A stretch of 64,000 nt of DNA from Sulfuritalea sp. (GCF_017302275.1 NZ_JAFLDR010000003.1:1-64000); one strand, 5' to 3'; counted from the first letter of the stretch, positions 20,363-29,472 are shown. Notes: a model not told the origin generated them from the letters alone. Numbers and translations: made by a program.

Positions 20363-21958
20363 ATGGCTTTCGCGTTCGACTACATCGTAGTCGGCGCCGG
20401 GTCGGCCGGCTGCGTGCTGGCCAACCGGTTGTCCGAGCGCCCCGGAACCAGCGTCCTGCTGCTGGAGGCCGGCGGCGAGGACTGGAATCCGTGGATACAC
20501 ATCCCGGTCGGCTATTTCAAGACCATGCACGACCCGAAGCTGGACTGGTGCTATGTCACCGAACCCGATCCCGGCATCGCCAACCGCCAGTTGCAGTGGC
20601 CGCGCGGCAAGGTGCTGGGCGGATCGAGCTCGCTCAACGGCCTGCTCTACATCCGCGGCCAGCGCGAAGACTACGACCGCTGGGCGGCGCTGGGCAATCC
20701 GGGCTGGGGCTATGCTGATGTGCTGCCCTACTTCATGAAGTCCGAAGACCAGCAGCGCGGGGCCGATGCCTGGCACGGCGTCGGCGGCCCGCAGAAGGTG
20801 TCCGACCTGCGCCTCAACCGCCCGATCGCCGATCGTTTCGTCATGGCCGCACAGGAAATCGGCATCCCCTTCAATGCCGACCCCAACGGCGCGGAACAGG
20901 AAGGCGTCAGCTATTTCCAGCAGACCGCGCACAAGGGCTTGCGCTGGAGCACCGCGCGGGGCTTCCTCAAGCCGGCGCGGCGGCGTCCGAACCTGAAGGT
21001 CGAAACGCGGGCGCAGACCACGCGCGTGCTGTTCGACGGCCGGCGCGCGACCGGCGTCGAATTCGTCCAGGGCGGGCAAACCCGTCAGGCCACCGCGCGG
21101 GCCGAGGTGATCCTTGCCGCCGGCGCCATCGGCTCGCCGCAGATCCTGCAATGCTCCGGCCTGGGCCCGGCGGAGGTGCTGCAGGGCGCGGGCGTGCCCA
21201 TGCTGGCCGACCTGCCGGGCGTCGGCGCCAACCTGCAGGACCATCTGCAGGTGCGGCTGGTGTTCAAGACCCGCGAGCGCACCTTGAACGACGAGGTCAA
21301 CAGCCCGCTCGGCAAGCTGTGGATCGGCATGCAGTACCTGCTCTCGCGCACCGGGCCGCTGACGCTGGCGGCAAGCCAGGTGGCGATCTTCACGCGCTCC
21401 GCCCCGCACGTGGCGCGGCCAGACATCCAGTTCCACATGCAGCCGCTCTCCGCCGACAAGCCCGGCGAGGGGGCGCACCGCTTTTCCGCCTTCACCTCCT
21501 CGGTCTGTCAGTTGCGCCCCCACAGCCGCGGCCGCATCGCCATCCGCTCGGCGGATGCGCGCGAGTACCCGGCGATCCACCCCGGCTACCTGTCCGACGA
21601 GCGCGACCATCCGGTGGTGATCGGCGGCATCAAGGTTGCGCGCCGCATCGCGCAGGCGCCCGCGTTGGCAACGCACATCCTTGCCGAACATGTCCCCGGC
21701 GAACAGTTCCGGACCGACGCCGAATTGCTCGACGCCGCGCGGCGCTACAGCCAGACGATTTATCACCCCGCCGGCACCTGCAAGATGGGCAGCGACCCGC
21801 TGGCGGTGGTCGACGCGCGGCTGCGGGTGCGCGGCATGGCCGGCCTGCGCGTGGTCGATGCGTCCATCATGCCGGAGATCGTCTCCGGCAACACCAATGC
21901 GCCGACCATCATGATCGCCGAAAAGGCGGCCGACATGATTCGCGAGGATGCTGCGTGA
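20363..21958 (+). CDS. GMC family FAD-dependent alcohol dehydrogenase
   Basis: GMC flavoproteins oxidise alcohols, passing electrons to quinone, cytochrome or oxygen. The 531-residue protein shows the FAD Rossmann motif DYIVVGAGSAGCVLANRL at residues 6-23, GMC signature 1 around GKVLGGSSSLNGLLYIRGQ, signature 2 GAIGSPQILQCSGLG, the catalytic His in YHPAGTCKMG and the C-terminal SGNTNAPTIMIAEKAADMI. It heads an apparent operon with a TRAP transporter and has no signal peptide. The substrate is unknown. An isethionate dehydrogenase (IseJ-like) role is possible because sulfoacetaldehyde-using enzymes lie nearby, but choline and other alcohols cannot be excluded. Confidence 0.88.
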   Translation: MAFAFDYIVVGAGSAGCVLANRLSERPGTSVLLLEAGGEDWNPWIHIPVGYFKTMHDPKLDWCYVTEPDPGIANRQLQWPRGKVLGGSSSLNGLLYIRGQREDYDRWAALGNPGWGYADVLPYFMKSEDQQRGADAWHGVGGPQKVSDLRLNRPIADRFVMAAQEIGIPFNADPNGAEQEGVSYFQQTAHKGLRWSTARGFLKPARRRPNLKVETRAQTTRVLFDGRRATGVEFVQGGQTRQATARAEVILAAGAIGSPQILQCSGLGPAEVLQGAGVPMLADLPGVGANLQDHLQVRLVFKTRERTLNDEVNSPLGKLWIGMQYLLSRTGPLTLAASQVAIFTRSAPHVARPDIQFHMQPLSADKPGEGAHRFSAFTSSVCQLRPHSRGRIAIRSADAREYPAIHPGYLSDERDHPVVIGGIKVARRIAQAPALATHILAEHVPGEQFRTDAELLDAARRYSQTIYHPAGTCKMGSDPLAVVDARLRVRGMAGLRVVDASIMPEIVSGNTNAPTIMIAEKAADMIREDAA

Positions 21959-22047
21959 AAAGGAATTGCCCGAGAGGCAATAGTAGGGCGGTCGCGGCCG
22001 AGAGGCCGGTCTGCCCCGGTTGTTAACAATACGAGGAGGCAACAGAC

Positions 22048-23157
22048 ATGGCGATATCGATTAGGAAGCTCCTGGGGGTCGCCGCGGCGGCCGTGCTGGT
22101 CACCGCGGGCGGCCTGGCCCAGGCCCAGCAGGTGACGCGGATGAAAATCCAGACCGCGGTGCCCACCGCGAGCATCTACTACGACCTGATGAAGCGCTTC
22201 GGCGACCGCGTGGACAAGATGTCCAACGGCCGCCTCAAGATGGAAATCCTGCCCGACGGCGCGGTGGTCAACGCCTTCGAGATCCTCGACGCGGTGGACA
22301 AGGGCGTGGTCGACGGCGGCTTCGCCTGGACCCACTACTGGTCGGGCAAGAACAGCGCGGCGGCCCTGTTCTCCAACCCGGCGGCGGGCGCCGGCACCGG
22401 CATGGACCAGCTTTCGCACATGGCCTGGCTGTCGCAGGGCGGCGGCAACGCGCTCTACGAGAAGCTCTACGAACAGGGCCTGAAGATGAACATCAAGCCC
22501 TTCATGATGCAGCCGATGGGTCCCGACCCCTTCGGCTGGTTCAAGGTGCCGATCAACTCCATCGCCGACATGAAGAAGATGAAATACCGCTCGCCCCCCG
22601 GGCTGACCGGCGAAATCTTCAAGGAAATGGGCATCACCGCGGTGGCCATGCCGGGCGGCGAGATCGTGCCCGCGGCGCAGCGCGGCGTGATCGACGCCGC
22701 CGAGTGGATCGGCCCGGCGGACGACATGATCCTCGGCTTCCACAACGTGTTCAAGCATTACTACCTGCAGGGCCTGCACCAGTCCTCCGACGTCGGCGAA
22801 GTGCTGTTCAACAAGACCGTCTGGAACAAGCTGCCGGCCGACCTGAAGGCGGTGATCGAGGGCGCAGTGATGGCCACCATCACCGAGACCTATGCCTTCA
22901 ACGTGGATCGCAACGCCAAGGCCCTGGAAAAGCTGCAGAAGGAACACAAGGTCATCGTGCATGACACGCCCAAGGAGTTCTTTGCCGCCTTCCACAAGGC
23001 CACCAACCTGGTGTATGACCGCGAGGCGGCGCGCAACCCGCTGTTCAAGGAAGTGCTGGAATCGCAGCGCGCCTATGCCAAGGTCGTGGTGCCCTACTGG
23101 ACCAAGATCAACGGCCTGTATTACGGCATCGGCGCCGAAGCGGTGGGCGCCAAGTAA
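22048..23157 (+). CDS. dctP: TRAP transporter solute-binding protein (DctP/TakP family)
   Basis: This periplasmic receptor delivers an organic acid to the DctQM permease. The 369-residue precursor has a signal peptide ending near LAQAQQ. The block QRGVIDAAEWIGPADD matches the TakP-like subfamily whose characterised members bind 2-oxo acids. An Arg in KMKYRSPPG is at the position of the conserved carboxylate- or sulfonate-binding Arg. GAGGAGG precedes the ATG. It lies 89 bp after the GMC dehydrogenase gene, so the ligand may be the substrate or product of that enzyme. Confidence 0.93.
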   Translation: MAISIRKLLGVAAAAVLVTAGGLAQAQQVTRMKIQTAVPTASIYYDLMKRFGDRVDKMSNGRLKMEILPDGAVVNAFEILDAVDKGVVDGGFAWTHYWSGKNSAAALFSNPAAGAGTGMDQLSHMAWLSQGGGNALYEKLYEQGLKMNIKPFMMQPMGPDPFGWFKVPINSIADMKKMKYRSPPGLTGEIFKEMGITAVAMPGGEIVPAAQRGVIDAAEWIGPADDMILGFHNVFKHYYLQGLHQSSDVGEVLFNKTVWNKLPADLKAVIEGAVMATITETYAFNVDRNAKALEKLQKEHKVIVHDTPKEFFAAFHKATNLVYDREAARNPLFKEVLESQRAYAKVVVPYWTKINGLYYGIGAEAVGAK

Positions 23158-23235
23158 GATCGCAACAGGCAGGACGGTGCGCGGCACCTGTCGCGCACCG
23201 CATCCATCCCGCCGCAATCGTCGGACACAGGACCC

Positions 23236-23802
23236 ATGACCGGACAAGCCTCGAAACTGCTGCGGATCGCGCACAAGCTCGATCCGATCGCCATCTGGAC
23301 CGGCAAGCTCACGGCCTGGCTGATCATCCCCATGGTGCTGTCCCTCGTCTATGAGGTCGTCGCGCGCTACGTCTTCGACTCGCCGACCTTGTGGGCCTAC
23401 GACATGACCTTCATGCTGTATGGCTCATTCTTTATGCTCGGCGCGGCCTACACGCTGCAATGCAAGGGCCACATCCGCACCGATTCGCTATACGCCGGCT
23501 GGTCGCCGCGCACCCAGGGCATCGTCGATGCCGTCTGCTACGTCGTCATGTTCATGCCCTTCGCCGCGATCTTCCTGTATTTCGGCTGGGGCTACTTCCT
23601 CAAGGCCTTCATGACCAGCGAGCGCTTCGTCAGCAGCCCCTGGATGCCGATCACCTGGCCCTTCAAGGCCGCGATGCCGCTCACCGGGTTGCTGCTGGCG
23701 ATCCAGGGCATTTCCGAATTCTGCAAGAGCCTGGATGCCGCGATCACCGGCCGCTGGGCCGAAGGCATGGGACCCAAAGGCCTCACCAAGGAGCTGACAT
23801 GA
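23236..23802 (+). CDS. dctQ: TRAP transporter small permease (DctQ)
   Basis: The 188-residue protein has four transmembrane helices, the normal DctQ topology, with the family feature VVARYVFDSPTLWAYDMTFMLYGSFFMLGAAYTLQ split across helices 1-2. Its stop overlaps the dctM start (ATGA), as usual for these co-translated subunits. Confidence 0.93.
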   Translation: MTGQASKLLRIAHKLDPIAIWTGKLTAWLIIPMVLSLVYEVVARYVFDSPTLWAYDMTFMLYGSFFMLGAAYTLQCKGHIRTDSLYAGWSPRTQGIVDAVCYVVMFMPFAAIFLYFGWGYFLKAFMTSERFVSSPWMPITWPFKAAMPLTGLLLAIQGISEFCKSLDAAITGRWAEGMGPKGLTKELT

Positions 23803-25109
23803 GCAACGAGGTGTTCGGCCTGGTTTCGCTGGCGGCGCTGTTCGGCATCATTTTCATCGGCTTTCCGATCGCCTTCACGCTGGGCGCCGTGGCCCTCGGC
23901 GCCGGCTTCATCGCCTTCGGCCCGATGGTGTTCGACCTCGCCGTGCTGCAAACCTTCTCAGTGATGAAGGATACGGTGCTGGCCTCGATCCCCTTCTTTC
24001 TCTTCATGGGCTTCCTGCTCGAACAGTCGGGCCTCATGGAGCGCATGTTCACCGGCATCCAGCAGTTGCTGGCCGGGCTGCGCGGCTCGCTCTACCTTGC
24101 CGTGCTGATCACGGCGACCATCTTCGCCGCCGCCACCGGCATCGTCGGCTCCGCGGTCACCCTGCTCGGCGTCATGGCCGGGCCGGCGATGATCAAGAGC
24201 GGCTATGACACCAAGATGAGCGCCGGCGCCATCGCCGCCGGCGGCACCCTGGGCATCCTGATCCCGCCCTCGGTGATGCTGATCGTCATGGGCCCCGTGG
24301 TCGGCATCCCCGCCACCGACCTGTTTGCCGCGGCGGTGATCCCCGGCCTGCTGCTGTCCACCATCTTCACCGTCTGGTGCCTGGTGCGCTGCTGGCTGAA
24401 TCCGGCGCTGGGCCCCGCGCTGCCGCCGGAAATGCGCGCGACCTCGATGCTGGCCGTGGTCAAGGACCTGGTGATCGGCGTGGTGCCGGTGATCGTGGTC
24501 ATCGTCGCCACGCTGGGCGTGATCCTGATGGGCATCGCCACGCCGACCGACGCCGGCGCCGTGGGCTGCGCCGCCGTTTTCGTCCTGACCTTGCTGTCGC
24601 GGCGCATGACGCTGGCCAAGATCCGCCGCTCGGCCTACCAGACGCTGGAAGTGTCGAGCATGATCCTGATGCTGGTCACGGCCTCCAACCTGTTCGGCGC
24701 GGTGTTCTCGCGCCTGGGCAGCGCCGAATACCTGGCCGGCCTGCTGACCAGCCTGGCCCTGCCGCCGACCCTGATGCTGATCGTCATCCTCGGCCTGATC
24801 TTCGTCCTCGGCTGGCCGCTGGAATGGGTGCCCATCGTGTTGATCGTGGTGCCCATCGTGCTGCCCATCGTGCAGGCGGCGGGCATCGACATGATCTGGT
24901 TCTGCACCCTGGTGGCGATGACGCTGCAAACCGCCTGGCTGTCGCCGCCGGTGGCGCTGTCCGCCTACTTCCTCAAGGGCGTGGTGCCGCAATGGGAGCT
25001 GAAGGACATCTACGCCGGCATGTCGCAATTCATGATCCTGCAACTGATCGGGGTCGCCCTGCTGATGATGTTCCCCAAGATGGCGACCTGGCTCCCGACC
25101 TTGAACTGA
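23799..25109 (+). CDS. dctM: TRAP transporter large permease (DctM)
   Basis: The 436-residue subunit forms the Na+-coupled transport pathway with about 12 helices and two helical hairpins. Family blocks include FGIIFIGFPIAFTLGAVAL at the start, GGTLGILIPPSVMLIVMGPV, and GIATPTDAGAVGC. The start at 23799 is set by the ATGA overlap with dctQ. Together with dctP and dctQ this is a complete TRAP system. Confidence 0.95.
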   Translation: MSNEVFGLVSLAALFGIIFIGFPIAFTLGAVALGAGFIAFGPMVFDLAVLQTFSVMKDTVLASIPFFLFMGFLLEQSGLMERMFTGIQQLLAGLRGSLYLAVLITATIFAAATGIVGSAVTLLGVMAGPAMIKSGYDTKMSAGAIAAGGTLGILIPPSVMLIVMGPVVGIPATDLFAAAVIPGLLLSTIFTVWCLVRCWLNPALGPALPPEMRATSMLAVVKDLVIGVVPVIVVIVATLGVILMGIATPTDAGAVGCAAVFVLTLLSRRMTLAKIRRSAYQTLEVSSMILMLVTASNLFGAVFSRLGSAEYLAGLLTSLALPPTLMLIVILGLIFVLGWPLEWVPIVLIVVPIVLPIVQAAGIDMIWFCTLVAMTLQTAWLSPPVALSAYFLKGVVPQWELKDIYAGMSQFMILQLIGVALLMMFPKMATWLPTLN

Positions 25110-25146
25110 CCCGCGGCGCTCCCCCGCAACCTGGAGGCAAACCACC

Positions 25147-25815
25147 ATGCTGGCGAAGGACGTGATGACCACCGCGGTGCTCACCGTGACCCCCGAAACG
25201 GATGTCGGCGAGATCGCCGGACTCATGCTCGATGCACACATCAGCGCGGTCCCGGTGATCGCCGCCGACGGCAGCCTGGTCGGCATCGTCAGCGAAGGCG
25301 ACCTGATCCATCGCGCCGAATCCGAAACGCGGCGCCGCCCCTCGTGGTGGCTGCGCCTGCTGGCCACGCCCGAGGAACCGGCCGAGCGTTACCTGCGCGA
25401 ATTCGGCCGCCGCGCGCGCGACGTGATGACGAAGGACGTGATTTCGGTCACGCCGGACACCCCGCTCACCGAGATCGCCGCCATGCTGGAGAAATACCAC
25501 ATCAAGCGCGTAACGGTGCTGGAGGGCGGCAAGCTGGTCGGCATCGTCAGCCGCGCCAACCTGCTGCGCGGCGTCGCCAGTTGGCGCCGGCCGGGCGGCG
25601 TCCGCGTCGATGACTCGGCGCTGCGCGCGCTGCTGCTGGCGGCCCTGAACGAAGCCGAACTGCCGATGCACCTGATCAATGTCACCGTCACCAGCGGCGT
25701 GGTCGAGATCTGGGGCGTGGTCGATACGCAAGTCCAGATCGACGCGGCACGCGCCGCCGCCGAGGCCACGGCCGGCGTCGTCCGCCTCGAAAGCCACCTG
25801 GTGTGCCGCGCCTGA
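25147..25815 (+). CDS. CBS-pair and BON domain protein
   Basis: The 222-residue protein has two CBS motifs, AKDVMTTAVLTVTPETDVGE (residues about 3-60) and ARDVMTKDVISVTPDTPLTE (about 95-150), which would form one Bateman module that senses adenosyl nucleotides. A BON-like domain follows (about 160-222, ending TAGVVRLESHLVCRA). It starts 37 bp after dctM with GGAGG upstream, so it may be co-transcribed with the TRAP genes. The role is not known. Confidence 0.88.
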   Translation: MLAKDVMTTAVLTVTPETDVGEIAGLMLDAHISAVPVIAADGSLVGIVSEGDLIHRAESETRRRPSWWLRLLATPEEPAERYLREFGRRARDVMTKDVISVTPDTPLTEIAAMLEKYHIKRVTVLEGGKLVGIVSRANLLRGVASWRRPGGVRVDDSALRALLLAALNEAELPMHLINVTVTSGVVEIWGVVDTQVQIDAARAAAEATAGVVRLESHLVCRA

Positions 25816-25925
25816 CCGAAACCCGGGCTCGCCGGGGACGGACCGGCGCAGCACGCGGTATGCTCCGTCCCGCCCCCTGACCGCGGACGGCGGGGCGATC
25901 CGAACACGCGCCGAGGAGACGCCAC

Positions 25926-26780
25926 ATCAAGCGCAGCAAGCCCCTCGCGGGCCAATACAACTCCGCCGCCTGGGTCGAATCCGGCGCCGACGACACCGCC
26001 GAACCCGCCGACGAGGAAGCCAGCGAGGACATCCGCCGCCTGCGGCCGCTGACCGTGCTGGAGCTCCTCAGCGAAGCCTCGCAACCCCTGACCCTGGCGC
26101 AACTGGCCGCCATGATGCGGGTGCCGAAAAGCACCCTGATGCGCCTCTTGCGCGCCATGGAGGCGCAGGGCTACCTGCTGCACATGCCGGCCGAGCGCGG
26201 TTACGTGCCCGGCAATCGCGCCACCACGCTGGCGCTGCGCATGCTGCGCGGCTCCAACATCCGCCGCGAATGCCGCGCCGTGCTGCGCAACCTGGTGCGC
26301 TCGCTGGGCGAAACCTGCAACCTGACCGTGCCCGACGCCGGTCGCGTGCTCTACGTCGAGCGCATCGACACCACCGCGCCGCTGCGCATGCACCTGCCAC
26401 CCGGCACCTGGGTGCCCATGCACTGCACCGCCAGCGGCAAGCTCTTCCTCGCCTCGATGCCCCTGCTGGAACGGCGCAGCATCCTCGCGCAACTGCAATT
26501 GACGCGGCATTCGCCGCGCACCATCACCGACCGCCGCGAACTGGAAGCCGAACTCGAACGCATCGCCCGCCGCGGCGTCGGCATCGACAACGAGGAATTC
26601 GTCCTCGGCATGGTCGCCGTGGCCGTCCCCGTGCGCGGCAAGGACGGCAACCTGGTCGCCGCCGTCGCCTGCCACGCGCCCACCGCGCGCCGCTCGCTGG
26701 ACGAAATGCTGACCAGCGTCCCCGAACTGCGCGCCGCGGCCGACGCGATGGCTCGGATACTGAGTCCGGCGAAGGAGTAA
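25926..26780 (+). CDS. IclR family transcriptional regulator (no canonical start codon)
   Basis: This is an IclR regulator with an N-terminal winged helix (LRPLTVLELLSEASQPLTLAQLAAMM...PKSTLMRLLRAME split here) and a C-terminal effector domain (HCTASGKLFLASMP, GIDNEEFVLGMVAVAVPV). It probably controls the preceding GMC/TRAP genes. The frame is open from the stop at 25878 and has no ATG, GTG or TTG before GTG 26055, which would cut off about 43 residues. A strong GAGGAG at 25913-25918 sits eight bases before ATC 25926 (IKRSKPLAGQ), so either ATC is used as the start or an ATG was lost. See findings. Confidence 0.85.
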   Translation: MKRSKPLAGQYNSAAWVESGADDTAEPADEEASEDIRRLRPLTVLELLSEASQPLTLAQLAAMMRVPKSTLMRLLRAMEAQGYLLHMPAERGYVPGNRATTLALRMLRGSNIRRECRAVLRNLVRSLGETCNLTVPDAGRVLYVERIDTTAPLRMHLPPGTWVPMHCTASGKLFLASMPLLERRSILAQLQLTRHSPRTITDRRELEAELERIARRGVGIDNEEFVLGMVAVAVPVRGKDGNLVAAVACHAPTARRSLDEMLTSVPELRAAADAMARILSPAKE

Positions 26781-26802
26781 GGCCGGCAAGGCCCGGCCGC
26801 GT

Positions 26803-26827
26803 CGCCGTATTGCCGGCGCCGACTCTT
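26803..26827 (+). repeat. Dispersed short repeat B, copy 2
   Basis: CGCCGTATTGCCGGCGCCGA followed by CTCTT, 22 bp after the IclR stop codon. It marks the left edge of the toxin-antitoxin region. Confidence 0.6.
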
Positions 26828-26985
26828 GCCTACGCCAAGTACGGTGCTGCGCCTGCTGGATGTCGATATTTCTCTGGAGCAGGGCGTCGCAGCGACAGGC
26901 ATCAGGGGAAAAGCGGCCTCGGCCGCGAGGAAACCGGCGCGCATCATAGCCGCAGTGCGTAAGAAGGACGCCTGGTAATAGTTGG

Positions 26986-27297
26986 TCAGGCGTGCGCGGA
27001 CGGACCCCGCATCGGCTGGACGGCAAGGCGCAGACCCATGGCCTTGAGGATGGCCGACAAGCTGCTGAGGACGGGGTTTCCGTCGGGTGACAAGGTGCGA
27101 TAGAGCTGCGTCGCGCTCAGATGGGCGGTCTCGGCCACGGTCGGCACGCCGCCGAAGGCCTTCGTCATCTGGCGCAAGGTAATCAGGAGTTCGCTCTGGT
27201 CGCCTTCCTCAAGAATGCTGTTGAGCAATTGAACAGCATAGGCCGGGTCCTCGCGGAGCATCTCGGCCATCGCGTCGTCGTGCGCTCTATCTCTCAT
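26986..27297 (-). CDS. HigA-like antitoxin (addiction-module antidote)
   Basis: The 103-residue protein has a C-terminal helix-turn-helix (TVAETAHLSATQLYRTLSPDGNPVLSSLSAILKAMGLRL split across helices), typical of the putative addiction-module antidote family. GGAGG lies ten bases before ATG 27297. It overlaps the toxin gene upstream by 11 bp, so toxin is translated first and the antitoxin second, the HigBA order. It should neutralise the toxin and repress the operon. Confidence 0.85.
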   Translation of the reverse strand: MRDRAHDDAMAEMLREDPAYAVQLLNSILEEGDQSELLITLRQMTKAFGGVPTVAETAHLSATQLYRTLSPDGNPVLSSLSAILKAMGLRLAVQPMRGPSAHA

Positions 27298-27619
27298 CGC
27301 TTGCCCTCCTTTGCCAGTCTTGCCAGTAGCCACAGGCACGGTCGATATCCGCAGCCTGAGTTCGCTTGTCGCCACCGCACAGCAACAACACGATTTCCTT
27401 GCCGGCGACCGCGTAATACACGCGAACCCCTGGCCCGACATCGACCCGAAGTTCCCATACGCCATCGCGACAAAACTTGTGGTCGCCGAAATTCCCGAGC
27501 TCAATGCGGTTCACCCGCCGATCCACGGCGATTCTCGCGGTCACGTCACGCAGCTTGCGCACCCAGTCGAGGAAGACATCCTTTCCGTCGGGCGTCAGGT
27601 AATGCCGGACTTCGTACAT
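27287..27619 (-). CDS. HigB/RelE-like toxin (addiction-module killer protein)
   Basis: The 110-residue protein has the RelE-superfamily pattern of the phage-derived Gp49-like killer family: DWVRKLRDVTARIAVDRRV, IELGNFGDHKFCRDGVWELRVDVGPGVRVYYA, and LLLCGGDKRTQAADIDRA. Such toxins are usually ribosome-dependent mRNA interferases. A paralogous pair lies at 32087-32692 on the other strand. Confidence 0.87.
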   Translation of the reverse strand: MYEVRHYLTPDGKDVFLDWVRKLRDVTARIAVDRRVNRIELGNFGDHKFCRDGVWELRVDVGPGVRVYYAVAGKEIVLLLCGGDKRTQAADIDRACGYWQDWQRRASDER

Positions 27620-27698
27620 GGCTCAGTTTCGTTTATAAACGAATCATTGTCAAACCGATGCGCTTGCCGGCGTTCACCACGCGGACCGTGCGTATCGC

Positions 27699-28211
27699 CT
27701 ATTCGCGCGCGCCGAAGGCGTCGTGGAAAACCACCGTGCCCTGCGGCCAGTGCCCGTCGAATGACAGGGCGAGGAAGTATTCCGGCGGCACACCGGCATG
27801 GGCCAACTGGTCGAGGTTTCTGAAACCGAACTTCCGGTAGTAATCCGGATGCCCGACCAGGCAACAGCCCCGCGCGCCCATCGCCTGCAGCCGCGCCAGG
27901 CCTTGCCGTATCAGCGACTTACCTATGCCCTGCCGCTGATGTGCCGGCAGCACGGACACCGGCCCCAGGCCATACCAGTCCGGCGTGCCGTCAGAGAGGG
28001 TCACAGGCGAAAAGGCGACATGCCCGACGACCCGCCCATCGAGTTCCGCGACCAGCGATACCGCCAGCGCCCCGGCGGCCCGCAGCGCCTTGACGATGAA
28101 CTGCTCGGTGTGCTGGCTGATTTCGAGTGTGGCGAAGGCGGCGAGGGTGACGGTGGTGATGGCGTCGGCATCGGCAGCGGTTTCGTTGCGGATGAGGGCT
28201 TCAGGGTTCAT
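27699..28211 (-). CDS. GNAT family N-acetyltransferase (YhbS-like)
   Basis: The 170-residue protein has the GNAT acetyl-CoA motif A in LGPVSVLPAHQRQGIGKSLIRQGL, and GHPDYYRKFGFRNL, a feature of the YhbS-type subgroup. The substrate is unknown. It sits between a toxin-antitoxin pair and the fic gene. GNAT toxins exist, but no DUF1778 antitoxin is adjacent, and the YhbS-like pattern argues against the toxin class. Confidence 0.88.
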   Translation of the reverse strand: MNPEALIRNETAADADAITTVTLAAFATLEISQHTEQFIVKALRAAGALAVSLVAELDGRVVGHVAFSPVTLSDGTPDWYGLGPVSVLPAHQRQGIGKSLIRQGLARLQAMGARGCCLVGHPDYYRKFGFRNLDQLAHAGVPPEYFLALSFDGHWPQGTVVFHDAFGARE

Positions 28212-28308
28212 TTGCGATCCATTCGCGCAGCGCTTCCAACTGGGTGGATTGGCTGGCTTGTCTGCTAGTCAGGCAAGGCCGGGTTTTCGATGTTGGCGGT
28301 GATCGGAA

Positions 28309-29412
28309 TCAGAGGACCTTGCGGCCTTCAGCAGTGTTCAGCAGTTCCGGAAAGGCGAGGATGGCCGGGCGACGGCCGGAGCCTTCGCGCAGTTGTTTGA
28401 GCAGCCCGGCATCCTGCAACTGGCGCAGCAGCGGGTGCGCGGTCGGCTTGGGGATGCCGGCGCGGGTGGCGAAGTCGCCGATGCGGAAGATCGGGCGATC
28501 GAAAAGCGCGTCGACAATCTGGGCGCTGTGCTGCGAGCGGGTGATTTCCCGTACCCGCGTTTTCATCGTTTCATAGAGAGTCAGGATGGCCTGAACGCGG
28601 GCGATGTTGGTCTTCGCCTGCTCGGCAATCGCGCGCAGGAAGAAGGCCGACCACCCGGTCCAGTCATTTTCGCGGGTGACGGCGGCGAGCCGTGCGTAGT
28701 ACTCGGCGCGGTGGGCTTCGAGATAGGCGGACAAGTAAAACATCGGTGTCGACAAGCGACCCTTGCTGTAAAGGAACAGCGGGATCAGCAGGCGGCCGAT
28801 CCGCCCGTTGCCGTCCTTGAAGGGATGCAGGATCTCGAACTGGGCATGGACGATGGCGGTTTGCAGCAAGGGGTCGGTATCGTCGCTTTCGAGGTAGCGC
28901 TCCCAGGCTTGCAGGTGGTCCATGAGCTGCAGGGGGTTGGGTGGGATGAAGCTGGCCGTCTCGATGGTGCAGCCGTGGGGGCCGATCCAGTTCTGCGTCT
29001 TGCGGAATTCGCCGGGCTCCTTGTCCTGGCCGCGCACGCTGTTCATCAATTCCTTGTGCAGGGCCTTGACGAGGCTGAGCCGCAAGGGGCGGTCGGTCAG
29101 CGTTTCGGCGGCCAGCGTGAGCGCCTTCCGGTAGTTCAGGATCTCCTGGATGTCGGCCTCCTTGTTGATGTCGTATTCCCGGCCGGCTTCGTGTTCCAGA
29201 ACCTCCTCCACGGTGGCCTGGGTGCCCTCGATGCGAGAGGAAAGCACCGCTTCCTGGTGGGTCAGTGGCGAGAGCATCACCGCCGGGTTCACCATGCCCT
29301 GCAGCAGGCCGTCGTAACGCGCCAGCGCGGCGTTGGCCTCACCGACCAGCGTGACCAGTTGCGCAATCTCGATGCCGGAAGGCGGCAGGGCAGCGGGTTC
29401 GTGAGCTTGCAT
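28309..29412 (-). CDS. Fic family AMP-transferase with intramolecular inhibitory helix
   Basis: Fic enzymes transfer AMP to target Ser, Thr or Tyr. The 367-residue protein has the catalytic motif HPFKDGNGRIGRL (residues 196-208) and an N-terminal inhibitory motif SSRIEG (residues 58-63, pattern SxxxEG), which defines class II, self-inhibited enzymes. The C-terminus (about 290-365) is a winged helix-turn-helix, common in this subclass and likely DNA-binding. The start at 29412 is preceded by AGAGG; a TTG at 29442 is less likely. A 7-bp inverted repeat lies 61 bp upstream and may be an autoregulatory operator. Confidence 0.93.
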   Translation of the reverse strand: MQAHEPAALPPSGIEIAQLVTLVGEANAALARYDGLLQGMVNPAVMLSPLTHQEAVLSSRIEGTQATVEEVLEHEAGREYDINKEADIQEILNYRKALTLAAETLTDRPLRLSLVKALHKELMNSVRGQDKEPGEFRKTQNWIGPHGCTIETASFIPPNPLQLMDHLQAWERYLESDDTDPLLQTAIVHAQFEILHPFKDGNGRIGRLLIPLFLYSKGRLSTPMFYLSAYLEAHRAEYYARLAAVTRENDWTGWSAFFLRAIAEQAKTNIARVQAILTLYETMKTRVREITRSQHSAQIVDALFDRPIFRIGDFATRAGIPKPTAHPLLRQLQDAGLLKQLREGSGRRPAILAFPELLNTAEGRKVL

Positions 29413-29472
29413 GGCGCCTCTTGTATTGGCTGTCAGAGCCAAAGCTGTTTGTGTATTGAAAGCGAGCCGGGT

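Noticed and set aside
20189-22042. 617-codon minus-strand frame across the GMC gene
   Set aside because: Shadow of the dehydrogenase gene; no ribosome binding site and no domain.
27699-28211. GNAT protein as a TacT-like toxin
   Set aside because: No DUF1778 (TacA-like) antitoxin gene is adjacent and the sequence follows the YhbS-type pattern.
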